A stretch of 64,000 bases of DNA, from the NCBI RefSeq assembly GCF_030463535.1, contig NC_132887.1, positions 19,432,443-19,496,442 of the forward strand, read 5' to 3'. Under the pieces are notes generated by a model. The model had not been told where the DNA came from. It worked only from the letters and a program-made list of their open reading frames with translations, and did not search any database. A program made the position numbers and the translations under genes. This DNA is from Salminus brasiliensis (Eukaryota > Chordata > Actinopteri > Characiformes > Bryconidae). Of this stretch, positions 12,101 through 24,532 are shown in pieces; within the stretch, counting starts at the first letter, position 1, and each line of letters opens with the position of its first letter.

Positions 12101-15100
12101 GTAGGTTCCATTTTAGCCTATATATAGTACATAACCTCAGAATGTGACTGCATTCGGTAAGGCTTCACACATTGTCATCACACCTCTCTCTGCTGCTGTA
12201 GTGATACTTTGAACGTGGTCACATCTGACCACCGGCCCTTCAACACCAAACAGAAGGCCATGGGCAAAGACGACTTCACTAAGATTCCTCACGGAGTGCC
12301 CGGGGTGCAGGACCGCATGAGCATCATCTGGGAGAAAGGAGTGGTATGTTTCGTGTCTCATGGCATTTGGGTCATGCTGACCCAGGGGCAGTGGTGGCTC
12401 AGCGGTTAGAGCACCGGGATATTGATAACAGAGTTGTGGGTTCGATTCCCGGGCTCGGCAAGCTGCCACTGTTGGGCCCTTGAGCAAGGCCCTTTACCCT
12501 CTCTGCTCCCCGGGCGCTGGAGTTGGCTGCCCACCGCTCTGGGTGTGTGTGTGTACGCACTGCCCCTAACACGTGTGTGTGTGTGAGTGTATGTTCACTA
12601 CCAGATGGGTTAAATGCGGAGGACACATTTCGCTGTACAGTGTACACTGTTCAGTGACAAATACGTGCACCTTTACCTTTTAAAATGGCAATTTATTTGT
12701 AATGTCCAAGCCCTGCTATTATTACACTGGATGATTATATGGTAGAACTCCAAATTAAAGATTCATAGAATATGCTGACAGATGATTTTACTGGGAAAAA
12801 AATAGACTCTTATAACAAACAGTCAGTCGCTCTTATTTGACTCCTGTCAAAATCTGCACTTTTTAATTTTACCACATGGTGGCGCTTACTATTGATCTTT
12901 AAAAGAAGCTTTCTCAGATTTGCCAAAACAAACCATTTGCAATGAATTTCATGACTGTATCTGAGCATCACTCCATCTCAACCTCCTAGACTTGTATTTT
13001 ATAGTTTTTGTAAACACTCCAGTAATGGTTACTAGTATGTGAGTCTGAGCGGTGGACAGTTTCTTTGCTTCTTTGCTCACCAAACAACACTTTTCGGTCA
13101 GGACTGTTAAAATCAACACAATCCTTAAATCAAATCAATCCTTAAATCAAAAAGCTTTAATGCTTTGTATCCTAGAAAATAGCATGCCTAGAAATAGGAC
13201 TGTTGTCACGTCATCTATTAATGTCAGACATTATAATACAGATTCTGGTAGTAGAGATACTTACAATTTATAGTATTCCAGGATTGTTAACATTGTTAGC
13301 AAAGAGCTAAAAAACAAAACAAAACAAAAAGCCCATTTGAGCTACTTGTCAATTTTACCCATCAGGTTGGAGGGAAGATGGATGAAAACCGATTTGTTGC
13401 TGTTACAAGCTCTAACGCTGCAAAAATCTACAACCTGTACCCCAGGAAAGGCAGGATCATCCCTGGAGCTGATGCTGATGTGGTAGTCTGGGACCCTGAT
13501 GCAACCAGGTACACTGTTTCTGATATTTCAGGTTACAGGTTACTGTGTGGCTTGAACTGACCTGGGAGATACACGTAATGTAGAACAACTGTGAAAATGA
13601 AAGCACCTCCTGTTCTTAACTGTTCCATCAATGTTATCTTTGGTAGGACCATCTCAGTGACCACACAGTGGCAAGGGGGAGATGTGAACTTGTACGAGGG
13701 TCTGCGCTGCCATGGTGTGCCACTGGTCACCATCAGTCGTGGACGCGTGGTCTATGAAAACGACATCTTCACCTGTGCTGAGGGCTCAGGAAAGTTCTAC
13801 CCCCTCCGCACCTTCCCTGACTATCTCTACAAGAAGATGGTGCAGAGGGAGAAGGTATTGCCAAAACTGGACCCTTCTGGGCCCATTTTCTCCAAAGCAT
13901 CTTCATGTTGGGATCATCGTAACGTGTAGAGAGAATGTTCAGTGTGGCCATTTAAGGATGGCCTTGTGCAAGGATGTAGCCTCAGTCACCTGTGAGATCT
14001 CTATGAAGATTTTAGAGTTTTTCGGAAACGGGTACAAAACAAATAAAGGAAACAATAAATAAAATAATGTGTTTGTTAAAGGTCCCATGCTTGTCGAACT
14101 ACAGCACTGCACAGTCCTCATAGCAAATGACTGAGTAGCTCAATTAGGGATGGCATGGTATAGTTTTCTAGGACTGAAAGCAAGGAGTGGACCAGAGAGA
14201 AGATTAACATAGTGGACTTGTGTTCTCTCTTTTGCCCTCAGTGTCAGGCTCTGAAGGGTGTGGATCGGGCTCCTTACATTGGAGATGTGGCTGCAGTGCA
14301 AAACTCGGGAAAGAAGGAGACGACCCCTAGCACTGGGGACCTGGCCACGCGGCCCTGCACCCGCCATGGAGGAATGAGAGATCTGCATGAGTCTAGCTTC
14401 AGCTTATCTGGTACTTCAACCTGGTTTAACCCAATCCCAATTACAGGCATGCCTTGATCATGTGTTTAGTCCACTGACTGTCACAAGATTTTAATATTTA
14501 AGCCTGATACAATATTTTAGATATTAGAGTCACATATTGCACACTCGACATGCAGTAAAGCTACTACAACCAGTCCCTTTAGGTAAGAAATTCAAGGCTT
14601 GCCATGTATTTTAATTGCCACAGTAAGATCAGCAAGATCACAGAGGTTTTTTATGTTTCAAATTTCAGTGTTGACAGAGTGTGCACAGGCGGTGTAGCTT
14701 GAAGAGCTAGCTAACAAAATAAAGTGCAGCCACATAAGGGCCCATTTTGTCTTCTCACATGTGTACATCTGATCCTGTAAGTGGAAATATAATGTAAGTT
14801 TTATTCTGGTGGTAAACACACTTTTAGCACCCCTCAGAGGCTCATGTCGCTGGCTTGCTGCTGCCTTATCTGCTGTCTTATCTGCTGTCATTGTAAAAGG
14901 AAATTTCCCAGCAACAACACTGCAAACTTACACCTGGGTTTTAAAAACTAGCTTGGACATTCTTGGCCAATTGAGGTTTTGCTAGTATGAACCATGCCAG
15001 AGAAGGCTGGAACGAGGAGGTGAACTCAGAAGATTTTGGGGCTAGAGTTTGGGTGGCTTCGAGGTAGCTGAGTGAGCATTGAAGGAGAACGGAGGAGACG

Positions 15101-15660
15101 GGGTTTGGGGCGTGGTCCATCTCCCAAAATGTCATAGCCCCACTTAACCTTAAATGTGGCATTTTCTGCATTTGTTTTACTTGTTTTTTAATTGCTAAAT
15201 TTAACATGTTGGGGGAAAACAACATAAAAATGCTGTACAGTATGACTATATAACTAAATATTTTTTTATATATATATACGCAAATAAATGGTAACAAAAT
15301 TCGCAAATATCAAGGTGCTCACATTTTGTATGCGACTAAGGATGGTTTTATGTAAATGTTTTGTTTTTTTTTTTAGATTTTTTTAATGATTTCACATGAT
15401 TTCAAAGAACAGACTTCTGCTCATTCTAATGCATAATTCCTCTTTATTTGCTTAAACATACTGCAAAATGTGGCACGGGCAAAATGAATTAAATTAAAAA
15501 TGTATTTAAGAAAAGAAATACAATTTGTGTCTTTTGTAAAGTACATCATATTTATGTATTGTGTGTTTTGACAGGTGTCCAGATTGATGACAACCTCCCA
15601 AAGCGATCTTCCCAAAGGATTCTGGCTCCTCCTGGTGGTAGATCCAGCGGCATATGGTAA
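3868..15660 (+). CDS. dpysl5: Dihydropyrimidinase-like 5 (collapsin response mediator protein 5)
   Basis: CRMP5 is a cytosolic, catalytically dead relative of dihydropyrimidinase. It forms tetramers, acts in semaphorin signalling and binds tubulin in growing neurites. Coding exons: 3868-4128, 7786-7944, 8441-8620, 8844-8912, 9077-9121, 11072-11147, 11944-12100, 12202-12343, 13366-13508, 13647-13854, 14242-14410, 15575-15660. All phases fit and give 564 aa, the length of human CRMP5. The family start [14 protein letters not shown] sits at residues 8-21, the amidohydrolase barrel follows, and the tail [14 protein letters not shown] ends the protein. That tail is the CRMP5 form rather than CRMP1-4. 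The metal-binding pair of active dihydropyrimidinases is degraded: residue 68 is His but residue 70 is Gln. The first ATG follows the acceptor by eight bases; a second ATG at residue 7 is a weaker choice. Exon 11 could start six bases later (14248), dropping Cys-Gln. Exon 3 ends in a weak donor (GTTGGG at 8621). Which teleost duplicate (a or b) this is cannot be told here. Confidence 0.96.
6145..6186. repeat. (AT)n microsatellite, about 21 units
   Basis: Uninterrupted AT dinucleotide run in dpysl5 intron 2, self-complementary. Confidence 0.95.
6530..7560 (-). mobile_element. Degraded Tc1/mariner-like transposon, antisense
   Basis: Read on the minus strand, the sequence follows the order of a fish Tc1-like transposase. 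On the plus strand its antisense landmarks appear in turn: GTCAGGACTTTGAGACGG (6693-6710), CCACCATGCTTAACAGTTGG (6879-6898), CTCATCTGACCATAAAGCTT (6952-6971), the TTTACTCGAGCTTGAAGG segment (7016-7033) and the CTCCATGGCAG segment (7081-7091). These match remembered Tc1 transposase sequence with many substitutions and indels. No intact frame remains, so it is a dead copy in dpysl5 intron 2. Edges are approximate. Confidence 0.65.
9583..9921. mobile_element. Possible short non-autonomous (hAT-like) element relic
   Basis: Begins TAGGGCTGTGTATAGGC and ends TTACACCTCTA, so the ends are partly complementary (TAGGGCTGTGTA against TAGAGGTGTAA). The opening resembles short MITEs common in fish genomes. 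No clear target-site duplication was found. It lies in the dpysl5 intron 9122-11071. Confidence 0.3.
10555..10760 (-). mobile_element. tRNA-derived SINE relic, minus strand
   Basis: The reverse strand carries GGTTCGATACC, a near-perfect RNA polymerase III B box, at 10718-10728. Next comes CCCTTGAGCAAAG and a GC-rich body, as in the plus-strand SINE at 12.4 kb. The 3' part differs from that copy and is full of CA dinucleotides, so it is either an old copy or another subfamily. The A box is degraded. Confidence 0.6.
12385..12680 (+). mobile_element. tRNA-derived SINE
   Basis: A tRNA-like head carries an A box (TGGCTCAGCGG, 12395-12405) and a perfect B box (GGTTCGATTCC, 12439-12449), 33 bases apart. 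It is followed by a unique body with a GT-rich stretch and a 3' tail with GGGTTAAATGCGGAGGAC and the partly self-complementary TGTACAGTGTACACTG. It starts only 41 bases after the end of dpysl5 coding exon 8 (12343). The body resembles SINEs I recall from characins and catfishes. Little decay is visible, so insertion was fairly recent. It is not a functional tRNA gene. Confidence 0.85.
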
Positions 15661-17540
15661 CGTCAGCTGCTGCTAGTTTTAGACCCACTGAACAAGTAAA
15701 CCTGCAACTAAACACCTAATTATTATTTGAAAACTTCACATCCGACCAAAATGATTTCAACCTAGTCACTTGCTACAAGCGTAACTGAAAACCTAAGTGT
15801 TGTTAATGGTATGAGGAGGGAAAGGCTGTAATATGCTGAATGAAAATGGGAAAACAAGGTATTGGTGTGTTTACAGAGGATGTGTGGAATGTTTGTGAGA
15901 GATGTGATTACCGAAACATTACACAGGCTTTTTTTTTTTTTAAGTTGGTTAATCTGATCTGGGTGTCGTATGATAGTGGTGCAAGTAACTTAACCTTTCT
16001 TCTGATCCTGTCTACTTTTAACACTTTATCGATAACAGTGCACTGTGATATGCAACAGTTAGAAGATTTCTTAAAAAAAAACCCAACAAAAATAATAATA
16101 ATAATTTGGATGTTTGGCAGAAAATGGATAGAATTTTATATTACCATGGTTAGAGGTTGTGTAACTATGTATAATTATTTAACCACATTTTTTTTAATTG
16201 TCTGGGCACATGATTCTGTTTACCTCAGTGTTTTATCTCTGGAATTGCACTTATGTACAGCACTACCCTGCCTCTTCATTTGTTAAACCGTACACCTGTT
16301 GTGGTCAAGTGAACCGTTTTCAGAAACGATGGCGCTCCTCAGCTTAACGTTCAGTTGCGGCCTCTGTATCGCTTTTGTATTTTGCGTTTTGGTGGAAATG
16401 TTCGGTTGGTTGTTTTGTTTGTTTCACCTGACTGTTGACTTGTGGACGATTCAAAGGCAGTTTTTAAAGTGATCAAATCTAGTTCTTGCCACGGCATTAA
16501 TTTAGCCAGAGCTTGTGCATATTCATTCATCTACGCCTTTGTTAATGGCTCCGCATGTTTGTATTTTTTTGACACTACATGGTAAGTGGCAACAACGGTG
16601 TGTCCCTGTGCGGTAGACTTGTATTGTGTCACTATTTGAAAGTGTTATCGATAGCTAAATCATTCTTACATTTGCTAAGGGTGTTTACGGTCAGTTTGCG
16701 CAGCCCTGTACCTCCCATAAATGTGAATGAACATGATTGCCATGTTTACAGTGTCACATATCCAAGCTCAGTTTCTCTTACGTGCATTTCACTGCATCTT
16801 GATAGCGTAACTACCTGGGATTGCCTAATGCCTGATTGAGCTCACAGTTCCACTGATAATGCCAGTGTCGTTTCTCTGCTTGCTTCACAAACGCCTGTGC
16901 TTTCTCTTGAGCTGTTGTCTTCAGAGCACTCTGAATAGTTACTTGCTTCAGCATCTGGTTTTGAAATATGCTCCATCAGATGTTCTCATTCCAGCGTTAT
17001 TTATTTATTTTTTCCAGAGCAGACCTGGTTTATTCTTATTCCACGTTGATGAATTAAACCTGAGCGCGGCGAGAGCAGTTCTGTATGCATATAGCCGTCA
17101 CACTTGTAACATCCTTTGTAAACATAAGTGAAAACAGGTCATCTTTCCTTGGAAGGAATGACTGAATAAGCACTGACTGTGGCCAAACAGTGGTAGATTA
17201 CAAAAAAAGAAAAAAGACCTTCACTGCAGTATGTATCTTTCACTGGTTCTTGTTCCACATGCCACTGTAGTTTAGCTCAAAGCATTGGGAGACCCCACTG
17301 TAGAGATGGTGTGAATCACAGTGCAAATGTCCCAGTTTAACACTCCAGCAAAAACAGTAGGACATAGGTTTTTATTGGTGCTGAATATTCCTATGTGTGG
17401 ATGTTTTTTTATTTCTTATCGAATTTTAGTACTTTTTTCAACCTTGTTTTTTTTTTTTAATATAATGTATGTATGCACTATAATTGTATGTATGTTATGT
17501 TCCTCTCATGAGTACAAATAAACCCTGTCCAACCTGGCAT
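15661..17540 (+). other. dpysl5: dpysl5 3' UTR
   Basis: About 1.87 kb from the TAA stop to the first well-placed AATAAA (17517-17522). No coding frame is conserved. It is rich in T runs and ATTTA-like segments, as in long neuronal 3' UTRs. I saw no regulatory site that I could name with confidence. Confidence 0.65.
17517..17522 (+). terminator. dpysl5: Poly(A) signal of dpysl5
   Basis: Canonical AATAAA in AGTACAAATAAACCCTGTCC, about 1.86 kb after the stop codon and just before the repeat block begins. Confidence 0.6.
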
Positions 17541-17879
17541 TTCTGATCATAATAATATAATATATAATGATTTTTGGTTCTGGATGACCGGGGATCACAT
17601 CCACATTTATGACATGTGGTTGACACTCATTCAGAGCGACTTACGTTTGAATCATGTTACACAGGCAGGAAAATATAGTGTTAGGAGACTCTTTTAGTGT
17701 GGTGGGCTACATCAAAACCACAACCACAGTTCCTGTATAAAACCATACTGATACAATACATATTTAATACTTAAAGCTTAGTAGACATTAAAGTGGGATG
17801 GGCTAGAACTCACCTAAAATATTGGAACAAATGACCCTGCATTAAAAAAAAAAATCTCATATATTTGCACCATAATACG

Positions 17880-20800
17880 TCTCTTCAGGATATATCTCAG
17901 CTTAATTGACATCATGATGGTGATTACCCATAGCTCCCCACAAACTCTCAATCAACCACAACAGAATCTCTTATTGAACATAAAATAACACAAAATATTA
18001 CTAATTAAGAAAACTAATACTTACTCCAAAGCATCATGGGAACACTCCATTGCCACAATATCATCCTGTCACAGTGTGTCATTCAAAGAAAGCCTCCTTT
18101 AAACCAGTACAGTCACCTCTCAACCACTGCTTTTTCTCCTAATAACCGTAATTAATGTATTGAGCACTGAGCTAGGTGTTGCTCAGTATGGCTTGTATGC
18201 ACCAATGGAGTATATAATGTTTCATATCAGTTTTGGAGGTTAGAGTTCTTGAATATAAAGGTGAGTTTAATGTGATCATGTGGTGGGATTGTTGTTATGA
18301 GGGCTCTCTTGAAGCATGGAACACTTATCGCTGTGTGAGAAAGCCATGGAGGCATTCCGATCAAACTTGCCAATAACGTTAATATAGTCTATAGGGGTAT
18401 TTCATATATTACTGTTCACCAAACCAATTACATTGAAGGCATTAGGCAGGCGCTCTGAAAATATCCTTAGCCAGCTTGTAGAAGCTAACACATCTAAGCT
18501 TAGATACCTACTAAACACAAAAGCCAGTTTAGAAACCACAATACTCAACACACACTACACTTAACCTAAACACTCTTGGAAGAAGTAAAGCTTCAATATG
18601 CCTCAACACACACCCAAGAGGAGTTTGTCCCACCCCATCAATCACAGCACAGGAAAAAGTCTGGATTCTTGTCTTCTGTGGAGCTTAAAGGACGGTGGGT
18701 CAAGCTGAGCTGTATTTCTCAAAGGGCTGTTGGTACAGATTGGCTTTTCACCACTACCATCAAGTACGGAGGGGCTGATCCATTCTTGGCAGCTACAGGA
18801 AGCCGGTGGAGAGAATGTAGCAGAGGAATAACACGGCTGAACCTAGAAACATTGAAGACGAACTGTGTCGCCGCATTCTGGATCAGACGGTGTGTGAAGG
18901 AAGACTAGTCAGAAGGGATTTGCAGTAGTCAAGACCTGAAATGACAAGAGACTGAACAAAGGGTGGCCTCTCTAGAGAGGAAAGGTCGAATTCTCTGAAT
19001 GCTGTAAAGGAGAAATCTGCATGACCGTTTTCTGAGCTCTCCTTGTGGCAGTTCACTATTACATGAAGTCAGTGCTTCATTAAATTAAAGGCTGTAAAGA
19101 ACGCACTGATTCAGTATGATTCATGCTTACATGTGACTTAGGTTAGATGGTTTTAGAAGCCCATTAAAAAAAACTCCTATCTTACCCCAGAATGAAACAT
19201 GATGATTTTCCTTTTACAATGGGCTTGTGGGAAAAGAAATAACGATGTGTGCTGTATTCATTTGCTGGTTCACAGCATTGTCAGACCACAGCAGCATAAA
19301 ACAACATAGCATAGCCTAGCCCAGTTTTTAATAATGTAAAAAAATATTATATATATAATTAGGATGTGAACGGGATTTGGTCCGAAATGTGCAGATCAAC
19401 CCAAAAACAAAAACAAACGACCTTGTAAAGGTGCTGGTTGAAGCTGGTAAGAGTGTGTCATTACAAACGTGGCCTACAAACATGGCTCTAGCATTCCTAC
19501 TATCATGAGAAGCTTGTGGAAGGATGTCCAAAATGTTTGACCCAAGTCGTACAGTTTAAGAGCAATGGTACCAAATACTACTGAAATGAATTTAAGCTTT
19601 TGACTTTGAAGAAAGTAATAAAAAATGTCTTAGCTTAGTTGACATCATGATGGTGATTAACGAAAAACTCCCTTAAACACTTAACCAACCACAACAGAAT
19701 GTCTTTTAGAACACAAGTTAAGACAAATTAGTAATAATAATTAGGCACAATAATACTTAATTAAAGGCTTTACTTAAAGATGCTATAAGATACTTATTTA
19801 TTTGTTCTCGCTAAACACCAGATATTCACAAATTAAATCACCTTCACTGAAAATGAGACAAAATGAAAGATAAATATGAGCTCTTCTAAATGCAGTATGG
19901 GACACTAGGACTAAATGTTTCAATTCCTTTTATCGTCTTCAAATACTTATATAAACATAAGAGCAATGATTACAAGACTGTTTGTAGACAGTTTTACATG
20001 TTATATCTCAGGTTACTTTACATCATGATGTTGATTACCCAAAACTCCCCACAAACACGTAATCAACCACAACAGAACATCTATACACAATATAGGTTAT
20101 TTTGATGTGGGGGTGAATTTGATGGCATCATGCTGGGATTATTTACACAATGCACAGAGCAGCAATAAGGAAATGAATACATAGAGATACAAGTTTTTCA
20201 TAGAACAACAGCTAAATTCAAATGCACCCAAAGCATCATGGGAGCCCACTCAGGCTGGCATATATCAGCTTGGTTGACATAATGATGGTGATTAGTCAAA
20301 ACTTCCATAAACACCCAATCAACCACAACAGAATATCTTTTGTAACACAAATCCTAAAACATAAGCAATGCATGAGCATGCATGAGCATGAGCATGAGCA
20401 ATGAGTACCACCTTTAACTAGACATAGCTAAAGCATCCATCACTTCCAGACTATTGCCCTTGGGTCAGATAAAGCTCTGGCTTGTGTTGTGTATCTCAAG
20501 CACTTCTATAATGTTTGCCTACCTACTACTAAACCATACAACTCCTAGGATGTATTGCTTAGTTGACATCATGATGGTGACTACCCAAAACTCCCCACAA
20601 ACACTCAGTCACCCACAACACAATGTCTTTTAGAACACAAAATATTAATACTGATAATACTAATACTTTAAATAGTAATAATTAGTTACATAGAGTTTTT
20701 GACTTGCTGCAACTAACAGCTGCCACTCGGACTGAATATATCCCATATCTGCCTGCAGCCCTGAAGTAGCAGATCTTTTGATTAGATGTGTTTGGTGAAA

Positions 20801-23800
20801 AGTAGGGGTTCAGCTGTGGGTTAGTTCCGACAGTGGTGGTTATAAGCTGGTTGTGTTTAAATTAGCTTCGATTGGCTTGAGTTACTTGGGCTCTATTAAA
20901 GCATTACCGCTGTGTGAAAAGGCCATTGATGCATTGTGGGCAAATTCAACTGATTCCACGAGTCCACTTGAATCTGCAATTCTGACTTGCTGCCACTCAG
21001 CTTACATATTACTATCACATATCAGTGAATCAACATAGGTTTATGGATAGAATGGACGATATGCAGGTTTTTTTTATTACATGTATTTGGCTACATGTCA
21101 GTTTTGTTCATATTATTATGGTGATTACCCAAAAACTTCCCACAAGCAACTATCTGAACTATCTGCATAACAAAGGATTATGGGAGCCCTCCTACAGCAA
21201 AATAATGTTAGTGTGAGTCAATCACAGAAAGACACCTTTCAAATCACCACAGTGAGAACTGTACCAGCTCTCAATCACTACTTACAACCAACTAGATGCA
21301 TTAAAAAAAGCACTTCTGGAGAGCATGGACCAAATGTGGCTCAGTCTTGGGATCTACTAAATACACAATTACTCACAAAAGCTTGCACTGGAACGCTTAC
21401 CGCTGTGGAGAAATCCATTGAAGCGCTCCATTGATGCAAATTCAGTGCTTACACGATTCCAAACTCAGTATTCTGACTTTGCTGCCACTCACTGACTGGG
21501 ACTTGTCACTCAAGCTGCCACAAGCAGAATGTCAGCTGCTGCTCAAACTTGCACCAACAGAATAGGACCTGTCACTTGAATATACCACCTATCAGTCAGT
21601 CCAAAAAGTAGTGGTTCCAGAGAGCTTTAGAGCATAATTTTGCACCAAATATTAACAAAGAAAACAACCTTTACCGTAAAAAAAAAATATGGGTGAAAAG
21701 AATTAGTTTTCTTGTATAAGCCATAAACACAATTACAAAATAAAAGCAACAGCTGATTTTTCACATAAGCTTTCTCAAATTAAGCAATACTGTTAAGATT
21801 TAAATACATTTAAATCTTAACTTGGCTGGTACTACAGCTCTGAAACAACACCCAGTCAAGAACTTTTAGAATAAAGCTTTTAGAATAAACTAAACTAACT
21901 AATCACTTAACTAAAGTCATTTCTTATTAATTAAATACAAATTCACATGCACCCCAAAGCATCATAGGAGCACTCATATGCCAAAATATTACTGTCACAG
22001 TGTGTCAATTAAAGAAAGTCTCCTTTAAACCAGTACTGTCAGAAGCCACAGATGCACTCTGAGTAATTTCATATGTCTGGCCCAAATCAGCATACATGGC
22101 AGCCCTGAAGTAGCAGATCTTTTTAAATTAGATGTATTTAGTGAAAAGTAGTGGTTAAGAAGTGGGTTAGTTCTGATAGTGGTGTTTGTAAGTTGGTCGT
22201 GCCTTAAATAACAGCTCATGCTCAGACTAACTGCTGCCGGTGAACCTGTACATTCTTCTTACTTATCAAACCTTGCAGACATGCAACAATATCACTTATA
22301 TTACAGCTCAAAAACCACATAAGCTCCTGGCTGTTAATACAGTGCTGACACTACATATCAGCTTAGTTGACATCATGATGGTGATTATTCAAAACTCCCC
22401 ACTAACTAACACTCAGTCAACCACAGTTGAAGTATTTGAGAACAGAATAACACTGAATATTACTACTTAAGGAAGCTGCTAGTAAAGTTCTGTTTTCTTC
22501 ACTAAATACAAATACAAATAAGCACTAAAGCATCATGGGAGACAACAATACCATCATGTCACAGTGTCAATTAAAGAAAGCCACCACAGTCAGAACTCTC
22601 ACCTCTCAACCACTACTTTTGACCAACTGGATGTAGATACAGTTTACAGCATTTCTGGCCTGATATGCATGTGGATATGGGCCAGGTGTGGCTCATGCAT
22701 GGGATGTATACAGTAGAGAATATGTAATATTCCAGTTTAGTTTATTTAAGATAAGATAGAGTTTTTGGAAGGGAGAATGAATTGGACATCATCATTTTGA
22801 AGCACTTACTGCTGCAGGAGAAATCTTTTAAACATTGTGTTTGTTCACTAAAGATCATATAAATACTACTACAGCAATTTAGGAAAAAAACTAAAACAAA
22901 CCCATAATACTCTTGCATGTGGCTACAGCTCTAGGGCTTATCCAAAACTCCCTCCACAAACACTCAGTCAACCACACCACAATGTTGTTTACAAGAAATA
23001 TTAACAAAAGGTACTAACACTTAACAAAGCTCCTACTAAAGTCCATTCACAGTAACTAAATACATATTTATATGCACCCAAAGCATCATGGGAGCACTCC
23101 TACACCACAATATACCACACAGTATGAGTACATTAAAGACTTTTGAACCACCCCTGTGAGAACTGTTCCACTAACTAGATGTAGTTAAAGGATCCAGCTC
23201 TTCAGGGCTACCATGCATGAGTTGACCATAACTCAGACTTGGGATCTATGCACACAGGGAGTATGTGATGATTCAGTTTAGTTTATTAGAGGTTAGAGTT
23301 CTTGAAGATGAAGGTGAATTTGATGTGATTAAGGAGGAATTGAAGAGTTTGGGGACAGAACTACATTTACTGGGGCTCAAGTGTTGGATGCTTATTGCTG
23401 CTTGAGACAGCTGTAAATGCACACTAAGCATAATAAGTTGTTCCATGATTCCAATAAAACCTGCCATTCTGATTTGCTGCCACTGCATGAAAGGAAGCTA
23501 CCACACGGCTTGCAGTTTAGGTTCAGCTTCCAGTCAGTGAGCATCAGGTTATGGACCTGATTAACTGTTTGGCCCATTTCCACATGAGTGACACATGCAA
23601 TAGTTGGAAAATTGACACAGCTCTGAGGCCATATCTCAGCTTAGTTCACACCATGATGGTGATTTCTCAACTCTTAACTTAAAACAAATACATCATGGCA
23701 AAGCATCATGGGAGCCTTCCTATGCCACATTATGTCAGTATAAGTCAATCAAAGAAAGACATCTTAAAATCCTCTCACTGGAAACTGTACCCGCTCTCAA

Positions 23801-24532
23801 CCACTACTTTCAAGAACTTCTGGTCTGCCCTGCCTATGGTTAAGGACCAGATGTGGCTCGGGATTGGGCTGTATCCATCCAGAGAGTGTGTAATATTTCT
23901 ATTCACTGTACTAGAGATTAGAGCTTTTGGGCTGGGGTGAATTTGAGGTCATAATAGTGGGTTTGACTGGAGTTGAGAGATAGAGCTGATTTTTACTGAG
24001 GTGCTTACTGCTGGATGAAAACCCACAGCAAACCAGCTTCCTAAAACTCAGATCAAAGCCACTTTTCTGACTTACTGCCACTAAACGCTGCCATCTGCCA
24101 CTTACAGCTCACTGGCAGCTTTCACCATGTTTTTAAACTACAATGTGAGACAACCTGACTAAATCTCTGGCCCATATTCGCATGCATGGCTGCCCAAAGC
24201 AACATTTCGTTTAATTAGATGCATTTGGCGAAAAGTGGGCTTTGAGTGGCAGGTTAGTGCTGACACTGGGGGATGCAAAGTGATTAAGCTGCAATTATCA
24301 GCTAGGGTTAGTTTAGTTGATTCAGTTTAATTTATTAGAGGTTAAAGTTCTTGAAGATGACAGTGAATTTGATATGATTATGGAGGAATTGACAAATTAA
24401 GGGACAGAACTACATTTACTGGGGCTCTCTTGAAGTGTTGGATGTTTATTGACTCCAATCAAACCTAACAATCCAATTGGCTGTCACAGCATGACTAGCA
24501 GCAAACACACAGCTTGTAGTTAAAGATCAGGT
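17880..24532. repeat. Diverged long-unit tandem repeat array
   Basis: Two motifs recur in the same orientation. Core A, centred on GACATCATGATGGTGATTAC and followed by CAAAACTCCCCACAAACAC and a CAACCACAACAGAAT block, occurs near 17891, 19628, 20002, 20261, 20553, 21105, 22357, 22935 (partial), 23626 and in the later duplication. Core B, centred on AAAGCATCATGGGAGC, occurs near 18030, 20229, 21954, 22528, 23080 and 23700. Spacing is irregular (0.25-1.3 kb) and identity varies, so this is an old, rearranged array of roughly 1-kb units. The last clear period is about 1.0 kb (23635 to 24645). No coding frame persists across units. Confidence 0.8.
18660..19010. repeat. Fragment of a dispersed repeat inside the array
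   Basis: The segment with GCAGTAGTCAAGACCTGAAATGACAAGAG-like text (around 18922-18950) interrupts the tandem pattern. It resembles a dispersed fish repeat that I have seen in many introns but cannot name. It is not found in the neighbouring tandem units. Confidence 0.3.

Noticed and set aside
12385-12457. Apparent tRNA gene with A and B boxes
   Set aside because: The boxes are good, but no acceptor stem closes and the sequence runs into a SINE body and tail. It is a tRNA-derived SINE head.
15840-16286. 148-aa open frame after the dpysl5 stop
   Set aside because: Falls in the 3' UTR and includes simple A and T runs. Composition is that of translated AT-rich DNA.
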